A DNA stretch of 64,000 nt from Porphyra umbilicalis (Eukaryota > Rhodophyta > Bangiophyceae > Bangiales > Bangiaceae): contig KV918779.1 of the NCBI GenBank assembly GCA_002049455.2, forward strand, positions 372,001 through 436,000, written 5' to 3'. How positions within the stretch are numbered: position 1 is the stretch's first letter; each line of letters starts with the position of its first letter. Under the pieces are notes generated by a model, which saw only the letters and a list, made by a program, of their open reading frames with translations, made no database searches and was not told where the DNA came from. Below are positions 42,939 to 55,000 of this stretch, piece after piece. The position numbers and the translations under genes were made by a program.

Positions 42939-44903
42939 ATGGAGGGTGGATTCATGAGCATGAGCGGGTGGGAGGGGGACGCAAGTGGGAACGACGATGT
43001 CACTACAGCGGCCGTCGTCGCAGCACACGTTGCTACCCTCCTGGAGTGGCGCCGCCGCGCGAGGTCGTCGGGGCGCGTGCAGCGTCCGCGGTATCGTGGC
43101 TCGACGCCCGGCCGGGTGCCCAACAAGCCACGCAACTTTGAGCTCGGCCTGCACTGCATTCTGCGTGACTATTTTGGCGTGGATGGGCTGCCCCCAGTGT
43201 ATAGCCTGTTGGACTTTGAGCGTCGCTTTCGTGTTCCCATGGCCGTGCTCTTGAGAATCTATCATGTGATTAAGGACCGACCGTTTTGGGTACAGCGCGT
43301 GAACGCGACGGGGCGGCCGCAAGCGCACCCTTTGCAGAAGCTGGTGGCTGTGTTCCGCGTCCTGGGATATGGCGAGTCCTGTGACCGCGCGGACGAGTAT
43401 GCGCGGCTGTCTAGTTCAACCATATCGCGCGCGGTGACGCTCTTCACGGAGTTTATGGTGGACGAGTTTAGCTCTCGCTACCTGCGACCGCCCACCAGGG
43501 CGGAAATCGGTAACATCCTCGGCCGCAATGCTGAGCGTGGGTTACCGGGGTGTCCTGGGTCGCTTCACTGGTCTCACTGGCAGTGGTCCGCCTGCCCGAA
43601 GGGGCGCGCGGGCACCTACCAGGGCCGCAATGGGCAGCGGTCCATCGTGATTGAGGCAATCTGTGACGAGGACACCTGGATATACCACATTTTTGCGGGG
43701 AGTCCCGGGAGCCTGAATGACATTAACGTCCCGTACCAATCTCCCTTGTACATTGATGTTATCACTGGCAAATGGCCCCCGCGTGACTTTCCGTTCACTG
43801 TGAATGGCAACACTCGTACCTTGCTTTACTACCTAGTGGACGGCATCTATCCTCGCTTCGCGTTCCTCGTCGCCCCCTATCCCAACCCCCAAACTCGAGA
43901 GCAACGGACTTTTAACCGTTTGCAAGAGGCGGTGCGCAAGGACGTGGAGCGCCTCTTCGGGATCCTAACGGCCCGCTTCCACATTATGCTGCACCCGTGC
44001 CGTTACTGGTCAGTGCATAGCATGGTTCTGACCACACAGACAGTTGCCATCTTACACAACATGGTTGTGGAGGCACGCCGCGACGGGTTTGTGTCGCGGT
44101 CGCGCTCGTCGCGGTACGGGGGAGGCGGCGATGGGCCGGGGGCCGCCGGACCGGCGGGTAACGCCGGACTGGCAGAAGGAACTGCGGCGGAGGGTGCGGG
44201 CGCCGGTGCCGGAGTGGGCGCCGGCGCGGGCGCGGGCGCGGGCGCGGGCGCCGCCGGTGACGCAGCTGGAGAGGCGGCCGAACACGGCGCGGGAGGTGTC
44301 GCGCCCGGTGCCGGTGCTCCAGCGGCGGCCGGCGTGGGCGGGGACGCCCCCGGTGCCGGTGGTGGAGCAGAGGCCAGCGCCGGCGCGGGCGCAGGCAGTG
44401 ACGGAGGTGCTGGTGCGGGAGCCGGCGAGGGTGGGGGGACCAACGGCGCGGGCGATGCCACGGCTGGAGACGGCGGTGGTGGTACGGGGGCCGGTGGCGG
44501 AGGGGGGGGGACCAGCGCGGCCGCGGGCGCGGCTGGTAGCGGCGGTGCTGGTCCGGGGGCGGGCGACGGTGGAGGGGCAAACGGCGCGGCAGCGGGCGAC
44601 GGCGCTGAGGACGGTGGGGCCGACGGGGTTGGTGCCGGAGGGTTGGATGATCTTGAGCACACCCCGGGCGTCCCACCCCCCCATGTCGGAGCTGCTCCGG
44701 CGGCGCCAATGAGCGAGTTTATGCGCATCCTGAAAGCGACGGGCGAGGCCAAGGAGAGGAGCACCCACCGGGGTCGCCGGATGGTCACACACGCCACGCC
44801 CGGCAGCCGGCCACGGCAGCTGTGCACGAGGGACACGCCGCACAGCAGCGACGAGCGGCCGCCGCCCACAGACACCGACGGGCGGCCGCCGGCCACTTAC
44901 TGA
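42939..44903 (+). CDS. PIF/Harbinger-type transposase with Gly/Ala-rich tail
   Basis: An uninterrupted frame of about 654 codons from ATG 42939 (MEGGFMSMSG); an upstream in-frame ATG at 42747 is possible but gives an Arg/Pro-rich, low-complexity start. The core matches the plant/HARBI1-like DDE_Tnp_4 nuclease: DYFGVDGLPPVYSLLDFERRFRV, GCPGSLHWSHWQWSACP, GSPGSLNDINVPYQSPL, FTVNGN, YYLVDGIYPRFA and RKDVERLFGILTARF. The second catalytic Asp (codon 43719, residue 261) and the Glu (43947, residue 337) are present. The first position, normally Asp in GSLDC, is His (CAC at 43566, residue 210). After residue about 385 comes a tail of some 180 residues, nearly all Gly and Ala with scattered Asp/Glu. 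PIF proteins usually work with a Myb-like partner, not seen here. Long and open, but probably not catalytic. Confidence 0.87.
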   Translation: MEGGFMSMSGWEGDASGNDDVTTAAVVAAHVATLLEWRRRARSSGRVQRPRYRGSTPGRVPNKPRNFELGLHCILRDYFGVDGLPPVYSLLDFERRFRVPMAVLLRIYHVIKDRPFWVQRVNATGRPQAHPLQKLVAVFRVLGYGESCDRADEYARLSSSTISRAVTLFTEFMVDEFSSRYLRPPTRAEIGNILGRNAERGLPGCPGSLHWSHWQWSACPKGRAGTYQGRNGQRSIVIEAICDEDTWIYHIFAGSPGSLNDINVPYQSPLYIDVITGKWPPRDFPFTVNGNTRTLLYYLVDGIYPRFAFLVAPYPNPQTREQRTFNRLQEAVRKDVERLFGILTARFHIMLHPCRYWSVHSMVLTTQTVAILHNMVVEARRDGFVSRSRSSRYGGGGDGPGAAGPAGNAGLAEGTAAEGAGAGAGVGAGAGAGAGAGAAGDAAGEAAEHGAGGVAPGAGAPAAAGVGGDAPGAGGGAEASAGAGAGSDGGAGAGAGEGGGTNGAGDATAGDGGGGTGAGGGGGGTSAAAGAAGSGGAGPGAGDGGGANGAAAGDGAEDGGADGVGAGGLDDLEHTPGVPPPHVGAAPAAPMSEFMRILKATGEAKERSTHRGRRMVTHATPGSRPRQLCTRDTPHSSDERPPPTDTDGRPPATY

Positions 44904-45105
44904 TGGACGGCCGCCGCCCACACCACCGACGGGCGGCCGCCGCCCACACCACCAACGGGCGGTCGCCGCCCACACCACCGACGGGCGGCCGCCGCGCACA
45001 CCAGCGACGGGCGGCCGCCGCGCACACCACCGACGGGCGGCCGCGGCCCACACAAGTTACGGGCGGCAGCCGCCCCACACCAACGACGGCCGGCAGCCGC
45101 CCGAA
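44876..45105. repeat. 26-bp minisatellite
   Basis: GACGGGCGGCCGCCGC-type units start at 44928, 44954, 44980, 45006, 45032 and 45058, exactly 26 bp apart, with diverged units on both sides. Most copies carry a NotI-like GCGGCCGC or a near match. Confidence 0.9.
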
Positions 45106-48100
45106 AGCGCGCGCGCGCCACGCGCTTCGACCCGTGCGGGGCCCTGGCGGCCGCCCAGCGCTTACCGTCGCGGCAGCCGCGCCCACAAAAGAAGAGGCCG
45201 GGGTGCAGAGGGGAGGAGCGACGCGGGCAAGGGGGCGGGAAGACGGGGTGGGAGGGGATTATCCACAGTTCCCACACAGCACGAAAAAAAGCGCGCGCCC
45301 GAGAGAATACCCGACAACGGCACCATCACGTACCGGCGGCCGTTGGGGTCAGGGCCACCGCGAGAAAAGCGCGCGCCAAGAAAGTGCGCGCACGACAGAG
45401 AGCCGCGTCGCAGACGTCGGCGGTAGCACAGGTCTCACGGAACCGTCCACCAGAGGCACTTGCACCACGTCGTGGAAGCCGGACGCCACTGCGCACCTCG
45501 AAAACAACCAGCGAGCGCGCATGGGCACGCTGCACCACGGCGGCCACTCCACACACCCCCTCCGGGACACCGAGCAGGGGGTGGCCCGCGCGGGGCCGCA
45601 CCCAATCCTGGGCGGCGGTTGCCTGCCACCACGTCGCCGTCCGCTGTCTGTGGCGCACGAGATCGGAGAGGGAAGAGTGTTGGAGGGCGCGTGCTGAGGG
45701 GGGGGGGCGCTAAACAAGTCGCCGTCTGGCGGCCCGAACGCTCGCGCCAGGCCCCCAGAGGCAGCCACCCGCGCCCCGCGCGCCCCTCGCAGCTCCCTGC
45801 CGACGATGCGTGGCGCGACGGCTGCCGAGGGCGCGTCGGCCAGAACAGCTCACGCCGACGCGGCCGACAGAAGGCAAGAAGCACGTGGACGCGCGTCCCA
45901 TCCCCCAACCATTTCGTACGTTGCGTGCGTGCTCGCGTGTGGCCGACGAGCCGTGGATGGAACATGTGCCACCTGAGAGGTTCGAAAAACCGGTCACAGC
46001 CCTGGTGCCGAGAGAGCGCCGCCAATGTAGCCATGAATAGCCTATCAAACGGTAGTCCGCTGGATGCACGAGTTCTCCAGAAATCGGGTTGCTGACAGAG
46101 GCTCGTCTGCACCAGTAAACTGTCGCCGTTCTGGTGACTGTGCGGTTGCCACAGCCATGAAATTCTGGCCAAGCCACCTCACACTGATCGTGTCCACAGC
46201 TTCCGTCTGATCTGTGAATAGTGACCACCGCCATCTGCCACTGACGGTCACCGCCAGCGCGGCCGCCTGAAGTGGCGCGGGCACCTGGCGAGTACCCCAC
46301 CACAGGGCTGTGTTCCGCTGCGGGGGGGGATGGTACATGCACTCACCCTCGCCGCAGCGGCACGCGGCGGGCCTGTGGGCCGCGTCCGGCGCGACACACG
46401 CCGCGGGCGCCGCGGCCACGACCTGGCGCGCGGGCCCAACGCGAGGCAGACGCCTGGCAAGACGCCACGCGGTCGATTCCTGCCCGCGGACTGCACGCCT
46501 CTGTTTTGCCTCGTCTGGTCGACCCGTGCCTGACGAGGGAGTCCTTCGGGACAGGCCCTGCCGGAGAGGATCACACAACGGGGGTCACCACCAAGGTTGC
46601 ACCCAGCCGGTAGGGGTCGTGCCGGGGATGCACCACGCTCGCACGCTGCCCTGGAGGGGGGGTGAAGCGGGAGCACCGCCACGCTCGCACTAGTTGCCTG
46701 TGCGGCCCGCCCGGCACGTGGGGCGCGACGCATTGCTTGGCGCCTGTGCGCTTGCCTCTGCGCTGTCCTCGGGCTGCCGCCAAAGTGGAAACTGGCGGTC
46801 CACCCACTTTCCGCATGGTCACTCCTCAGTCGTCAGTCTCGAGCTTTTTGGGATGACTGGTAATCTCACGGGCATCGCGGCGACCCGCGATCAGCGATGC
46901 CACTCCGAAAACCGTGGTCTGAGTCCTCCAATCATCGTTCGCCAGGCACACGACACTTGTCCAGCGAGGATCACACGAGTGCTGGTCGAACATCACAGAG
47001 ATCACTGTCGAAATGGGGCTCTCATGCGTCACGGCTGAGGCTGCAAGAGCATACGTTGAGCACTCCTGTGTATATCGCACGCTTGCATGTCACGCGACAG
47101 CACGATAGGCTCAAAATACTCCATCTCTGTGCACCGTGGCAACATGGCGCGCCGCCATGTGGCACATTAACTTCGGTTTGGACGACGATCTCGTACTTTG
47201 CGTCCTACATGTGCATCGTGTCAGTTTTGTGTCAAACAATTGCTGCTTTTCCTCGATTTCTCATCCGCAATCTGCCGTGCATCTCGCGCATCACGCTTCC
47301 ATGACGGCTGCGATAATACGCAGAAGGCTTACTCCAACGAAATGGGCCACCGATAACGCACCAACGACAGGGACTATCGTACGGAAAGTATCCCGGTCCC
47401 GGGTAGTTCTGTAGCGGAAATTGCCCTTTCTAGGCCCCTACAATAGGCGGCCTCTGAGGGGCCGCCACGTCGCATGCCGAATTGAGATTTTAAGGATAAT
47501 CCTGTTACATTGTTAGGTTTGCTCTAATCGATGCGCTTGGCTGGCATTTTCGCAACACCCGCTTGGGGCCCAGTCGTCTCCAAGTAGATACGCATTCGCT
47601 GACGAATTTCGGTGTCGAGAAATCATACGCTATTCAAAAAGTGATACGCTTGGGAGCCTCTGGTGGTTGCGGTCCCAGGGCAACTCTGGTTTGATCTGGT
47701 GGGAAACCTGCAATCTTTGTATTGTACTGCAGTAGGAGATGCCCGCGGAACTGCACCTGCATGTATCGTTCCTCAGACCACTGGCGCTGCCTCATAGCAG
47801 TGTATGATCTGGTACACAACACGGACCAAGTCCCGCACAAAAGAACCAAAGCGCCACTATGCCTAGTCCGTGAAACTCTGGCCGTGGTAAGAGCGTTCCT
47901 ACGAATGTCGGGCCAACGCCATATTGGGCACACGCTGCACAAACGTGTCTCAAATTCGCCGTTGGCCAGTTCTCGGGGCGAGTATCAATGTCGAACGTGC
48001 ACGCGGCGGTGCCAACCGAGGTCAACCGAGTTAAAACGCGAATGTACTTGCGTCCGATTCGGGGTCGGAGCCGTTGGCCCCGGGGCCAGCGAGCTGCCAA

Positions 48101-48613
48101 CGGAACCTCCGTTGGAAACTTGTTGGCCATGGGGCCAACGGGTCCTGTGCTCTAATTGGTCCATCGCGGTTTCACGGGGTTAACTGAATGACATGTGGCA
48201 CTTCATATTGTCCTCAGAGTGCCCGATTTATCAAAGTTTTGTTTCGACAGCTACCCACGGATGGAATGTGGTACCTCTCGGAACTGGACGGCCGCGTGCC
48301 AGCTCGGCCCAAGGGTCCCGATCGTTGCAGCGTGTCACGTATCAATCATGCAGTGGCACGAGGCCGAAGGTTGTTTCGGGCCTGTCAGACACGCGGCGCA
48401 ACCCTCTGACACTGGAAGAACAAGAGGATCGGCGCTAATGAGGGGGCACACGAGGCGGGGCTGCGCCGAGCGGCCCCGCCTCAGGCCCCCTCTAGGCTAC
48501 GACGCGGCCGCTCAGGCCGCCACGCGTTCCCGCGTGGCGGCCGTGGCCAGCGCCGGTGCGCAACAATCGGCAGTGGCGGTGGCCCACGGCAGTGCCCACG
48601 GCCGCCCTCACCA
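45106..48613. other. No gene recognised
   Basis: GC-rich to about 46800 with many overlapping ORFs on both strands and in several frames, the pattern of composition rather than coding. Less GC-rich from 46800 to 48400. No transposase, polymerase or RNA-gene signature was found. It may include the 3' end of the Harbinger element, which I could not place. Confidence 0.45.
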
Positions 48614-48621
48614 CCGTCAGC
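48614..48621 (+). other. 8-bp target duplication CCGTCAGC (left, hAT-like element)
   Basis: CCGTCAGC immediately before TAGGGATAGGC; repeated at 60437-60444 immediately after CCCACCCCTA. Confidence 0.92.
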
Positions 48622-48634
48622 TAGGGATAGGCAA

Positions 48635-49011
48635 GTGATGAATTGGAATCGGGTATAAATCGATTAATCGGGCCAAAAAGAAAAGGATCGACAGGATATC
48701 GAATTGGGAGTCGAAAAATCGGGGCAACCGATTTTCTAACAAAATACGAGCATAAATATTGCCGGAGCGCATAATTTACAGCACTTCGGACTCAGACCAC
48801 CAGACTTAGCCGTCATCGGTCACTTCAGAGCTGGTGGCTCGCCGAGCTGACGCTGGGGAAACGCTGGTTGCTCTCGCCCATACGTGCGAGGATACATAAC
48901 GCGTTGCGGCCAGAATGCTGTGGGATGGTCCCATCGGGCACCCAAGTCTTGGTGCAGCATTGACAGCTTGTCTTCGAACCCCGACACCGTCCGTACATAC
49001 GCGCTCGTCAC
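48635..49011. other. Left interior of hAT-like element
   Basis: Subterminal AATCG motifs, then a minus-strand frame ending ...TFGREQPAFPQ-like with stop near 48820, cut off by element B at 49016. The encoded stretch (SAYVRTVSGFEDKLSMLHQD) is not recognised. Confidence 0.4.
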
Positions 49012-49016
49012 CGACT
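49012..49016 (+). other. Target site duplication CGACT (left, element B)
   Basis: CGACT precedes the LTR start TGTCGGGG; repeated at 59596-59600. Confidence 0.9.
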
Positions 49017-49806
49017 TGTCGGGGAAACCCCCTTGACTCGGATGACACGACCCCCCGGCCGGGGCTGGAGGGAGTGGGTCGTGAGTTTCCACGTGGCGCT
49101 CCCCAGAGGGAGGTGACGTGTGGCGCCTCCTCGGGGAGGGTGCCAAGGGTGGTCCCCGACCACACCCGTAACACCCCCCCTAGGGGGGTGAGTGAAGGAG
49201 CATCGCCTGAGCAGGCCTTCCTGAGGGGCCTGACGCAGACGAAAGGGGTGCACGTCCCTTCGATCTGGGCCCCCTGGAGGGGCCGGGAAGCCTTTGGAAG
49301 CTTCCCCATCCGGGGCGGAACCCGGAGCCGAGATCAGATCTCGGCCATCGAAGACATTCCCCAGGGACTTCCATCTGAGAATTGGAAAGTATTGGGTCTA
49401 AGTCCCTTGGGATTTAGAGGGACTTGCAAGTCCCGACTGACCCAAAACTCTATGGGCCAGATATCTCTTCCAGTGGAAGAGTGTCCTTTGATCCGTGGCA
49501 GGGGCCACCAGAGGCCCCTGTTCCAGGACCGTGACCCGCTGGGCACCGGTCCCCCCATGACTGTTCTCGTGGGCTGGGTACGTGTGCGCTCTGCTTCTGC
49601 TGAGGGTTTATGAGTGTGAGTTCCTTGGTCGGCCTGCTTCAATGAATAAATCAGCGTTGCGTTAGCGTTAGTTCCGGCGTTCTGGTGCGGTTCGCGCCCT
49701 GTGATCCAGGCGTTCGTGTTCTTTCTCCTGTGTGTCGCTCCGCTTCCTGTGCTGGGTTCTCCGACGGGGTCTTGCCCCGTCGGCTGTGAAGGCAGAAACC
49801 ACAACA
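49017..49806 (+). repeat. 5' LTR of element B
   Basis: TGTCGGGG to ACAACA. AATAAA at 49645-49650. The TATA position reads GGTTTATGAG (49605-49614) instead of GGTATATGAG. Contains a 16-bp palindrome GGGACTTGCAAGTCCC. Confidence 0.93.
49645..49650 (+). terminator. Polyadenylation signal in 5' LTR of B
   Basis: AATAAA, conserved in the 3' LTR (59434-59439) and in the LTR of element A. Confidence 0.5.
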
Positions 49807-49808
49807 TG

Positions 49809-49826
49809 TGGTGGATCTGCGGGGGA
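49809..49826 (+). promoter_or_regulatory. Primer binding site, element B
   Basis: TGGTGGATCTGCGGGGGA two bases after the LTR. It shares TGGTGGA and the G-rich end with the sites of C and D. Confidence 0.65.
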
Positions 49827-50159
49827 CAGGGTTCGGCCCTTCCTGATCAGTCGGGCCTACCCTGTGTCCGTTCCTACGGTGGTTTTTCGCTGTGTCTTTG
49901 TCTTACCCTTGGGTGTGACTGCGTTGCTGTGGTTGTCGGAGTTGATTGATTGTCCGGAAGGAGGACGGAGTCCTCCCGTCATGAACGTTCAGGTGTGACG
50001 GGGTCCGGCGCCGAGAGCGCCGCCAACTCGTCACGAGGTGACCGTGACGGAGCCAGCGATGGTTCGGGGGCCGTGAGCCCCGGAGGAATCCCTCCTCGGA
50101 CGGGGGATCGAGCCAGCTATACCGCGTCAGAGCGCGGCGGGCTGGGAGGTGGGGGGGGA

Positions 50160-50360
50160 GACGGAGGGGTATTCCCGTTTTCTCCCCCTCCAGGTGAGGG
50201 GGGCGTACGCGGAAGGGATTCTTCGTCTCTCCCCCCCCAAGGTCAGGGGGGGTCGAACGGAAGGGCATTCCCGTCTATCCCCCCCCAAGGTGTGGGGGGC
50301 GCGGACGGAAGGGCATTCCCGTCTCCTCCCCCTCAAGGTGTGGAGGGTTGAGCCGGAGGG
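50160..50360 (+). repeat. 48-bp tandem repeat in gag N-terminus (B)
   Basis: CGTCT recurs at 50224, 50272 and 50320 within AAGGT..GGGGGG..CGGAAGGGCATTCC units, 48 bp (16 codons) apart. Confidence 0.85.
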
Positions 50361-51529
50361 GTATACCCGCCTCCACCTCCTCGACCGCTCGGCGAGCGGG
50401 ACCAAGCGGTTCCCCCTCTGCCGTGGGGTCCGTATGATGGACAGGCTAGTCCGGCGAGAGCCGCTGGCCCACACCAAACGCCTCCTCATGGAGGTGGAGA
50501 TCGGGCCCCCCGGGGGGCCCAGGACGCGGCGGTCTTGTCGGCCGCCCTACGGGATTCTTTGGACGCTTTGATTAGCCCATTGCATGAGCGGCTGTCTCTT
50601 ATAGAGACAGCCATCGGGACCGCACGACGGTCCCGGCGCCGTCGTCTGCGGATGAGTTCTTCCTCTTCGGACGGAGAATACTCCGGCGGAGATGGGGGCC
50701 GTCATGTGCCCCGTCGCTCTGTGACTCGTGCCCTAGGGCGCGAGCTGGAAGGGGAACCCCGTTGACAGATTCCCTCTAAAATCATCCCAGCTGATGATCG
50801 CTATGCAGCAATCTTGGATTGCGCCACGTACGCCCTGGCGAACACCGATGACCGGTATGACCGGACCATGGCACACGGCCTAGGCCGTCTGCGTAAGGAC
50901 GTCTCGGCCACCTTTGGCCGTGACGCAGAATGGGATGGGACGCCCGCAATAGGCGTCTTCGAATTCCTAAGCTGCTTCGTGAAAGCGGGCGATGACAATG
51001 ATGTCTCGGAGGGCAGAGCCCTGTATCTCCTTCCCGAGTTCATTAAGGGTGACCTCAAGCGGGAGTTGTATACCATCATGCCGTCCCTCCAAGGAGGGCG
51101 GAGCGGAGAGGTCAGTTCCTATCTGGAGCTGATCAACTGGCTTTTCCGCAAATATGCGGACGAGCAATTGCTAAGCGATCAAGATGCCTTGTTTCATGGG
51201 GCCTCCTAAGAGGCGGACGAAACAGAGAGTGAGAACTACGTACACCTTCGCGGGTTAGGTCGCCTGTGTGGTTTTGTCCCTACGGAAGGACAAATGAAAA
51301 GTCGCTATATGCAGGGACTTGGCTGGGAGGTTCGCGCAGATGTGCGCGAACATAATACCCCGAACATGCCGATGGACCTGCTGGTGCAATATGTCCAGCG
51401 GAAGGGTGACGTCTGTCGTAGACGCCACCAAGAACAGAATGATGAGGAAGACAGACGGGCTGAGGCCCGTCGGGTACGTCGCGCTACCCGGCCAGTGCCG
51501 CGTAAGTATGTAACCGCGGCAGTAACTGC

Positions 51530-51720
51530 CCCACCTCAGGTGGGGGAAGCCCCTCAGGGCCCTTCCCGATGGGGCCTACCTAAGGTGGGGGAGGCGGGTC
51601 GCTCCCGATGGGGCCCACCTAAGGCTGGTGAAGCGGGTCCGTCCCGATGGGGCCCACCTTAGGGGAGGGAGTTCCCTCCCGGTCAGACCCGATGGGCTCC
51701 CACTAAGGTGGGGGAAGTCC
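51530..51720 (+). repeat. Imperfect tandem repeat in gag C-terminal half (B)
   Basis: Units of about 42-45 bp with CCTAAGGTGGGGGAAGC and CCCGATGGGGCC, encoding PKVGEAGRSRWGP-like peptides. Confidence 0.75.
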
Positions 51721-52085
51721 CATCAGGGCCTTCCCCACGGACTTTTCCCAAGGTGAGAGAAGCTCCACCTGGTCCTCCCCGAGAGGACACGGGTCGTCCC
51801 GGGCGAACCCGGACGAACAATTGCCTCGCATGTAACATGCGGGGACATTTCTTTAGGGAGCGCCTTCGCTTCGACGCGGGGACAAAGGCTCTGCTAACGA
51901 AGGCCTTCCTGGAGCGGTTCGAAGAGCGCCGCAAGAAGGAGGAGGAGCTCTGGCAGGGACAACCGGTAGCAGCGGTGAGACACCACTATGGTCCACCATG
52001 GTCGTCCTCGGACGACTCACCCTCCCCCGGGAGGGGCGAAGCCGAGCAAGATGAGGAGGACAACTCCTTCTCGGAAAAAGAGTAG

Positions 52086-55000
52086 CGGGTGGGATAGTCC
52101 CACCCATCCTGAAGACAAACGGGGCAGACCGGCGATATAAGTCTTCCCTGAGGGCTGGGAAGAACTGGCCGAGTCGAGTGGGGGGGGCGTCCCAAGGGAA
52201 GCTCCCGGAGGGCACGCCTTGTGCTTTTATGCCCTCCTCTAGTTGCCAACTAGCCGTCCGGTTATTCCTGACGGCAGGATTTGATCTCACTACCCGGGCA
52301 ATATTAGATACCGGTAGTGGGCCGACCCTCATAGACCGGCGGTTACTGCCGGTCAACACCCCGCTACAACCGTTGCGTGATCAGGCGAAGATGTTTCACG
52401 ACGTCAATGGGGGCTGGCTCCCCATTGTTGGTGGTGTGTGTCTTGGTGTGACCCTTGGGGGTCAGACCTCCTAGATCTCCTTTGGCGTTGTAAACTATAT
52501 CAGTGTCCCAGCAATCCTGGGCACGTCCTGTATTCATGTCGCAACGAAGAACATTGCGACTCAGGAGCAACATGTGGAACTCCTCAACGGCACCGAGGTG
52601 CCGATCAAGAGAAGGGGAGCCCCCACGGGGCGCCCCGATGCCTCCATCTGGGTGGTCTGTGCTTGCCCCGAGGGGCCTTCGGCTCAGCTGAAGCCGGCCC
52701 TGAAGACCTGGGTTCAACCTGGGACCATCGCTCACGTTCCCGTGAGAAGTACCTACACGGGGCATGGCCTCGTGAAAGGGCGGCCCGCTTCATACCATAA
52801 GCATGGCATACAGGTCGCCCAAGGCCCCGCCATTATGATGGCGAATGAGCCAGTAACCATCCAGGTGATGCACCTGGGTGTCACGCCGTTACGGTTAACG
52901 ACAGATATGACCATTGCTTATATCGACGCCCATGAGGAGCCGACCTCTGAGGTCTCGGAGAGCGAGCTCAAAGAGCTGGCGACACCACCGAAGGGGGTAA
53001 AGGAGCCTCCTCTCCCTGAGTTAGACGTTTCGTTGGTGCCTACGGAGTGGTCGGGGGCCGTGGAGGCCCTCCTACAAAAGCATGCCTCCCTATGGGAGGG
53101 CAAGCTTGGCTTGATCCGAGGTGTGGAACACAGGATCCGAAAGAAGCCTGGGGCTGTCCCTGTGAGACAGCACCCGTATAAGGCCGGGCCTATGACCCGG
53201 GAGAGAGAGAAAGCGGAAGTCGAGCGTATGCGCTCGATGGAAGTGATTGAACCCGCAAGCGGGGAATGGGCTAGCCCCGTGGTTATGGTACCGCAGCCTG
53301 ATGGTTCGGTACGCTTCTGTATCGATTGGAGAAAGCTCAAGTTGATGACTATCAAGGATGCATACCCCATCCCACGGATGGATGAGTGTGTAGACTCCCT
53401 AGGGGACGCCAGGGTGTTCTCCACCCTGGACTGTAACGCGGGCTACTGGCAAATACCAGTAGCCGAGGAGGACACGCACCTCACGGCTTTCACGTGCCAC
53501 ACGGGCGCGTGGCAATGCGTGCGCCTCCCCTTTGGGCTATGCAACGCCCCTGCGATGTTCCAACGCGCCATGGATTTGATTCTGGCTGGCGTGAAGTGGC
53601 AGATATGTTTAGTATATCTGGACGATGTGATCGATTTTTCGCGTTCCCCAGAGGAACACTTGCAGCACCTAGACGAGGTTCTGACCCTACTCGGGAAGGC
53701 GGGGGTCACCTAAAAGCCGTCCCAGTGCCACTTCTTCCAAGAGGAAGTGGAATACCTCGGTCATGTAATCCGACCGGGGCGGGTACATGTCCTGGAGAAG
53801 AACCTCCGGGCGCTTCGGGGTTTCCGTTATCCGGAAACCCAGACCCAGATGAAGAGCTTTATGGGTATGTGCGGCGTGTACCGCCACTTTGTAGCTGACT
53901 TCGCCAAGATATCGAAGCCCTAAACGGCGCTCACGATCACCAAGCTTCCTAAGAAGCTTCCTCCTCCTTCAAGGGAGGAGGTGGACGCCTTTGAGATACT
54001 CCGAGGACGTGTATTGGACGCCCCTATCCTTGCCCTGCCCAAGAGGCACGGGCATTACATCGTCGACGTCGACCCCAGCTATGAACAGCTGGGTTGTTGC
54101 TTATAGAAACAACAGTCCGACGGGGAATACCACGCCATCGGCTACTACAGCCGTGCGCTTCTCCCTGCGGAGAAGACCTACTTCGCTACGGAGATAGAGG
54201 CGCTAGGCGACGTGTGGGCGGTGACCTACATACGGTCCTACCTAGAAGGCGCGGAATTCGTGGTACGGTGTGATCACCACGCCCTTTTATCTGTTCTCAC
54301 TAGTATGAGTCCGAATGCGCGGATTAACCGATGGCGACTCCGATTGTCGGAGTACAACGACGAGATACGGCATAAGCCGGGAAAGGACCACAAGGTGGCA
54401 GACGCGTTATCGCGCCTCCCTGCAGAGGGCCTGGACACCTTGCCTCTGGACGAGGACATCCTCGTCCTGGCTGTAAAAACCCGAGCTAGCGACGCCTTGA
54501 AGGAGGCGTCACCGGGGGAGGCTCCCATGGGGGCCCTATCAGCCCAAGACATCATCCTGGGCCAAGCCAAGGATGACTTTTGTCACGCAAGGCTGAAAGA
54601 GCTCGATGCTCTTCCGCCCCCCGACACAACTTGGAGTCGACAAGCGTTCTTCTTCCGAAAGAAGAACGGGCTTCTCTGTCGCCGCTCGGTGTACGGACGG
54701 GAAACCCAAGTGGTTATCCCGGAGGCGCTAAAGGAGCGCCTCCTGATACACCAACACCAGTCGGTGCTAGCCGGGCATCCCGGCTCGAGAAGGATGTACA
54801 ACCCCCTTCGTAGGTATGTGTACTGGCCGACGTTGGTCTTCGATGTGTACAAGCACGTGGAGCAATGCCCCGCGTGCGCCAAGAACCGCCTCTCGGAGAG
54901 AAGGCACACGACGGTGATGAAGCTATTCACCGCCGACGAGCCCTTCTCGGGGCTCGCTATGGACCTGTTGGGCCCACTGCCAACCTCGAAAGGTGGGCAC

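Larger units (their letters stand above)
49950..52085 (+). pseudogene. gag: Gag of element B, four stop codons in one open frame
   Basis: A single frame runs from about 49950 to the TAG ending at 52085, interrupted by TGA 50349, TGA 50763, TAA 51207 and TAG 51660. No convincing ATG was found at its beginning. In order: a Gly/Pro-rich N-terminus with 48-bp repeats; a Ser-rich SSSSSDGEYSGGDGG stretch; a capsid region (EWDGTPAIGVFEFLSCFVKAGDDND...SSYLELINWLF); 14-residue repeats of the type PKVGEAGPSRWGP (51530-51720); and a knuckle remnant CLACNMRGHFFRER in which the last Cys is Arg. The end is acidic. Confidence 0.87.

Noticed and set aside
42375-43328. 317-codon minus-strand ORF opposite the Harbinger N-terminus
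   Set aside because: Arg-rich shadow of repetitive GC-rich DNA spanning the LTR of D and the Harbinger region, so it cannot be one ancestral gene.
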